DNA of 44,265 nucleotides from SAR86 cluster bacterium (GTDB taxonomy: Bacteria > Pseudomonadota > Gammaproteobacteria > Pseudomonadales > Pseudohongiellaceae). The notes under the pieces were generated by a model. That model worked only from the letters and a program-made list of their open reading frames with translations. It did not search any database and was not told the DNA's origin. The translations under genes and the position numbers were made by a program. Positions 43,402 through 44,265 of this stretch are shown in pieces. Each line of letters opens with the position of its first letter. The stretch's first letter is position 1. The stretch lies in assembly GCA_002401885.1 (NCBI GenBank), contig NVUL01000017.1:1-44265 (forward strand), given 5' to 3'.

Positions 43402-43479
43402 CAGGCATGAAGTGACCGTCCTTCATTAAGTGTATATAATCCCCTTTCCACGCGCCCATAGCTCAGCTGGATAGAGTAA
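43402..43479 (+). repeat. 78-base direct repeat, copy 1 (promoter plus tRNA 5' half)
   Basis: This 78-base block recurs at 43596-43673, 194 bases downstream, with a single mismatch (CATGAAGTG here, CATGCAGTG there). It includes a tRNA promoter and the 5' half of a tRNA gene through the D-arm (GCGCCCATAGCTCAGCTGGA to AGAGTAA). After it the two copies diverge completely. Confidence 0.95.
43412..43440 (+). promoter_or_regulatory. tRNA promoter, copy 1
   Basis: GTGACC (43412-43417) and a consensus TATAAT (43435-43440) are spaced by 17 bases. The following CCCC-rich discriminator is typical of stringently controlled stable-RNA promoters. Transcription would begin about five bases before the tRNA-like sequence at 43452. 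Confidence 0.75.
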
Positions 43480-43513
43480 AGGGTTTTCGAACCAGTTGGT
43501 CGGGAGTTCGAAA
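43452..43513 (+). pseudogene. broken tRNA gene (5' half intact, 3' end lost)
   Basis: The first half is a regular tRNA start: acceptor 5' strand GCGCCCA, TA, and D-arm GCTC..GAGT. The anticodon region (AAGGGTTTTCGAACCAG) pairs at only two of five stem positions, and the T-arm begins (GGGAGTTCGAA) but is interrupted by hairpin-rich sequence instead of its 3' stem. No acceptor 3' strand or CCA follows. A TCG in the loop could recall tRNA-Arg, but the register is wrong. Confidence 0.65.
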
Positions 43514-43576
43514 GGAGCGCAGCTCCGCAGACAGCCAAAGGCTGCCCGAAGGGAGAGGGATTTGGCTTAGCCAAAT
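43514..43576. repeat. three consecutive perfect hairpins with 3-base loops
   Basis: GGAGC-GCA-GCTCC (43514-43526), CAGCC-AAA-GGCTG (43532-43544) and ATTTGGC-TTA-GCCAAAT (43560-43576) follow each other inside the interrupted T-arm of the first tRNA copy. All have perfect stems and three-base loops. CGAA occurs on both sides of the block (at TTCGAA and at TACGAA), as a target duplication would give. Confidence 0.8.
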
Positions 43577-43595
43577 TACGAATCAATCTCTCGAT

Positions 43596-43673
43596 CAGGC
43601 ATGCAGTGACCGTCCTTCATTAAGTGTATATAATCCCCTTTCCACGCGCCCATAGCTCAGCTGGATAGAGTAA
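43596..43673 (+). repeat. 78-base direct repeat, copy 2 (promoter plus tRNA 5' half)
   Basis: Second copy of the block at 43402-43479, 77 of 78 bases identical. It supplies the promoter and the 5' half of the tRNA-Lys-like gene that follows. Confidence 0.95.
43606..43634 (+). promoter_or_regulatory. tRNA promoter, copy 2
   Basis: Same GTGACC-N17-TATAAT as copy 1, with identical hexamers, spacer and discriminator. It would drive the tRNA-Lys-like gene at 43646. Confidence 0.75.
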
Positions 43674-43722
43674 CTGGCTTTTAATCAGTAGGTCGAGGGT
43701 TCGAATCCCTCAGCGGTCACCA
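43646..43722 (+). tRNA. tRNA-Lys(TTT)-like gene with mismatched acceptor stem
   Basis: The D-arm (GCTC/GAGT), anticodon arm (ACTGG-CTTTTAA-TCAGT, anticodon TTT), variable loop AGGTC and T-arm (GAGGG-TTCGAAT-CCCTC) are regular, and an encoded CCA ends the gene at 43722, followed by a T-run. The acceptor stem is not: GCGCCCA pairs with AGCGGTC at only three of seven positions; a proper partner would be GACCGCT. The 5' half is identical to the broken upstream copy, so this looks like a chimera of two tRNA genes joined in or near the D-arm. It may not be functional unless the strand mispairing is an assembly fault. Confidence 0.65.
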
Positions 43723-44003
43723 TTTTTTTCAATTACTTAGCAAGTTAATAAATTTCAAAAAATGATTCCGGCTACCTGATGGGCTACCTAATAGGTAGTG
43801 GGCAGCATAATGCATCGTTTTCATCTTAATTGGGTCTCCAGAATGTGGAATAGCCAGTACTCAAGACTCATATTTCTGGATTTTCCTAGTGATAAGCTTC
43901 AATTGCAAATCTCTTGTTGGGCTGAATCCTATTGTATTCCATAGGTAAATCTTTGCGATTCAACTTCTTCGAGCAGTCCGCTCATAACGCGTCAATGTAT
44001 GGT

Positions 44004-44029
44004 AAAAACCGCAGGTTTCTGCGGTTTTT
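44004..44029 (+). terminator. intrinsic terminator
   Basis: AAAAACCGCAG (44004-44014) pairs with CTGCGGTTTTT (44019-44029) around GTTT, and the T-run continues to 44030. The A-run on the other side makes it potentially bidirectional. It lies about 280 bases after the tRNA, where no gene ends, so an unannotated short transcript may end here. Confidence 0.8.
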
Positions 44030-44165
44030 TGTTTCCCATAAGGCCAAAAAAGTCCCAAAAAAGCGCGTTTAACAAACCCATAACAAACCCAAACATAGAT
44101 GTTCAATATAGCCGTTTCGTTTAAAGGCTAGTTATTTGTGTTGTGATTTATAACTATATAGAACT

Positions 44166-44258
44166 ACACGATGTTCTGTTAAATATAGAATATCATGTAA
44201 TTTTGTATAGCACTATATAAAAATACATGATATTCTTTATAAATAGGAATATTTTGTA
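44166..44258. repeat. alternating inverted 12-13-base repeats
   Basis: Four related units: ACACGATGTTCT (44166-44177, plus), AGAATATCATGTA (44187-44199, minus), TACATGATATTCT (44224-44236, plus) and GGAATATTTTGTA (44246-44258, minus, three mismatches). The middle two are exact reverse complements. They look like binding sites of a dimeric DNA-binding protein. Confidence 0.7.
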
Positions 44259-44265
44259 ATATGGT

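Larger units (their letters stand above)
43723..44265. other. AT-rich, gene-poor right end
   Basis: This 543-base stretch has no convincing gene. The longest frame with an ATG (43810-43944, 44 codons) has no ribosome site and no family likeness. Near the start, GGCTACCT occurs twice (43770-43790 region) and CTACC-TAATA-GGTAG forms a palindrome. AACAAACCCATAACAAACCC is a direct repeat near 44070-44092. Base composition becomes strongly AT after 44100. Such arm-like repeats just after a tRNA 3' end are common at integration sites, but no integrase is inside the window. Confidence 0.5.

Noticed and set aside
43402..43722. CRISPR-like interpretation of the repeated block
   Set aside because: There are only two copies, the repeat is 78 bases with promoter and tRNA content, and no cas genes are near.
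43810..43944. 44-codon frame in the AT-rich right end
   Set aside because: No ribosome site, no family likeness, and chance expectation is high at this length.

Overview
The window reads as chromosomal DNA of a Gram-negative, probably gammaproteobacterial and plausibly marine or aquatic bacterium. It carries many Sec-secreted proteins and lipoproteins with clear lipoboxes, a TolC/MacAB-type tripartite exporter, an outer-membrane beta-barrel protein, an E. coli-like Tag glycosylase, a short ferredoxin-NADP reductase and a HigBA module. Base composition looks even until the last ~550 bases, which are strongly AT-rich and probably belong to another element. The taxonomic call is inference from gene content only.

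Layout. 1-8426 (minus): an apparent operon of an M16 metalloprotease lipoprotein, an ABC-2 transporter pair, a double-PDZ lipoprotein and two FG-GAP/VCBS repeat proteins; the last is cut by the window edge. 8538-9557 (minus): an anchored coiled-coil protein of unknown function. 9841-15780 (plus): TolC-like lipoprotein, unusually long MacA/HlyD-like adaptor, MacB-like ATPase and permease. 15901-17586: exported amidase. 17703-19356 (minus): a UGSC-family selenoprotein, interrupted by an in-frame TGA followed by a SECIS-like hairpin, with a conserved partner gene. 19732-21656 (plus): SGNH hydrolase followed by three small genes. 21813-23978: ferredoxin-NADP reductase and a dicarboxylate/amino-acid symporter. 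24017-29133 (minus): MMPL/RND transporter, LolA-like protein and DUF1302-like barrel. 29330-30305 (minus): SdpI/SdpR pair with a near-perfect operator. 30390-34838: DUF4156 lipoprotein, FAD-linked 2-hydroxyacid dehydrogenase, atypical SDR, nitroreductase, a receiver-like protein and a small lipoprotein. 35104-36491: PspB-like protein, VOC protein and tag. 36604-39730: cytochrome-c/PQQ dehydrogenase divergent from a P460-like cytochrome lipoprotein. 39878-42488: MFS exporter (probable AUU start), DUF2721 and DUF2306 membrane proteins. 42677-43391: higBA with its operator. 43402-43722: a rearranged tRNA locus. 43723-44265: AT-rich sequence without a convincing gene but with inverted repeats.

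How the genes work together. Several sets look like functional units: periplasmic proteolysis and transport (M16/ABC/PDZ/FG-GAP), tripartite efflux (TolC/MacAB-like), envelope lipid or hydrophobic-compound transport (MMPL/LolA-like/barrel), a selenoprotein with its partner, and periplasmic electron transfer (PQQ-cytochrome c and P460-like).

The observations I rate highest are the UGSC selenoprotein, the duplicated and chimeric tRNA locus with three trinucleotide-loop hairpins, the M16/ABC/PDZ/FG-GAP operon and the repeat cluster at the right edge. All family calls were made by reading the sequence; no search was run.
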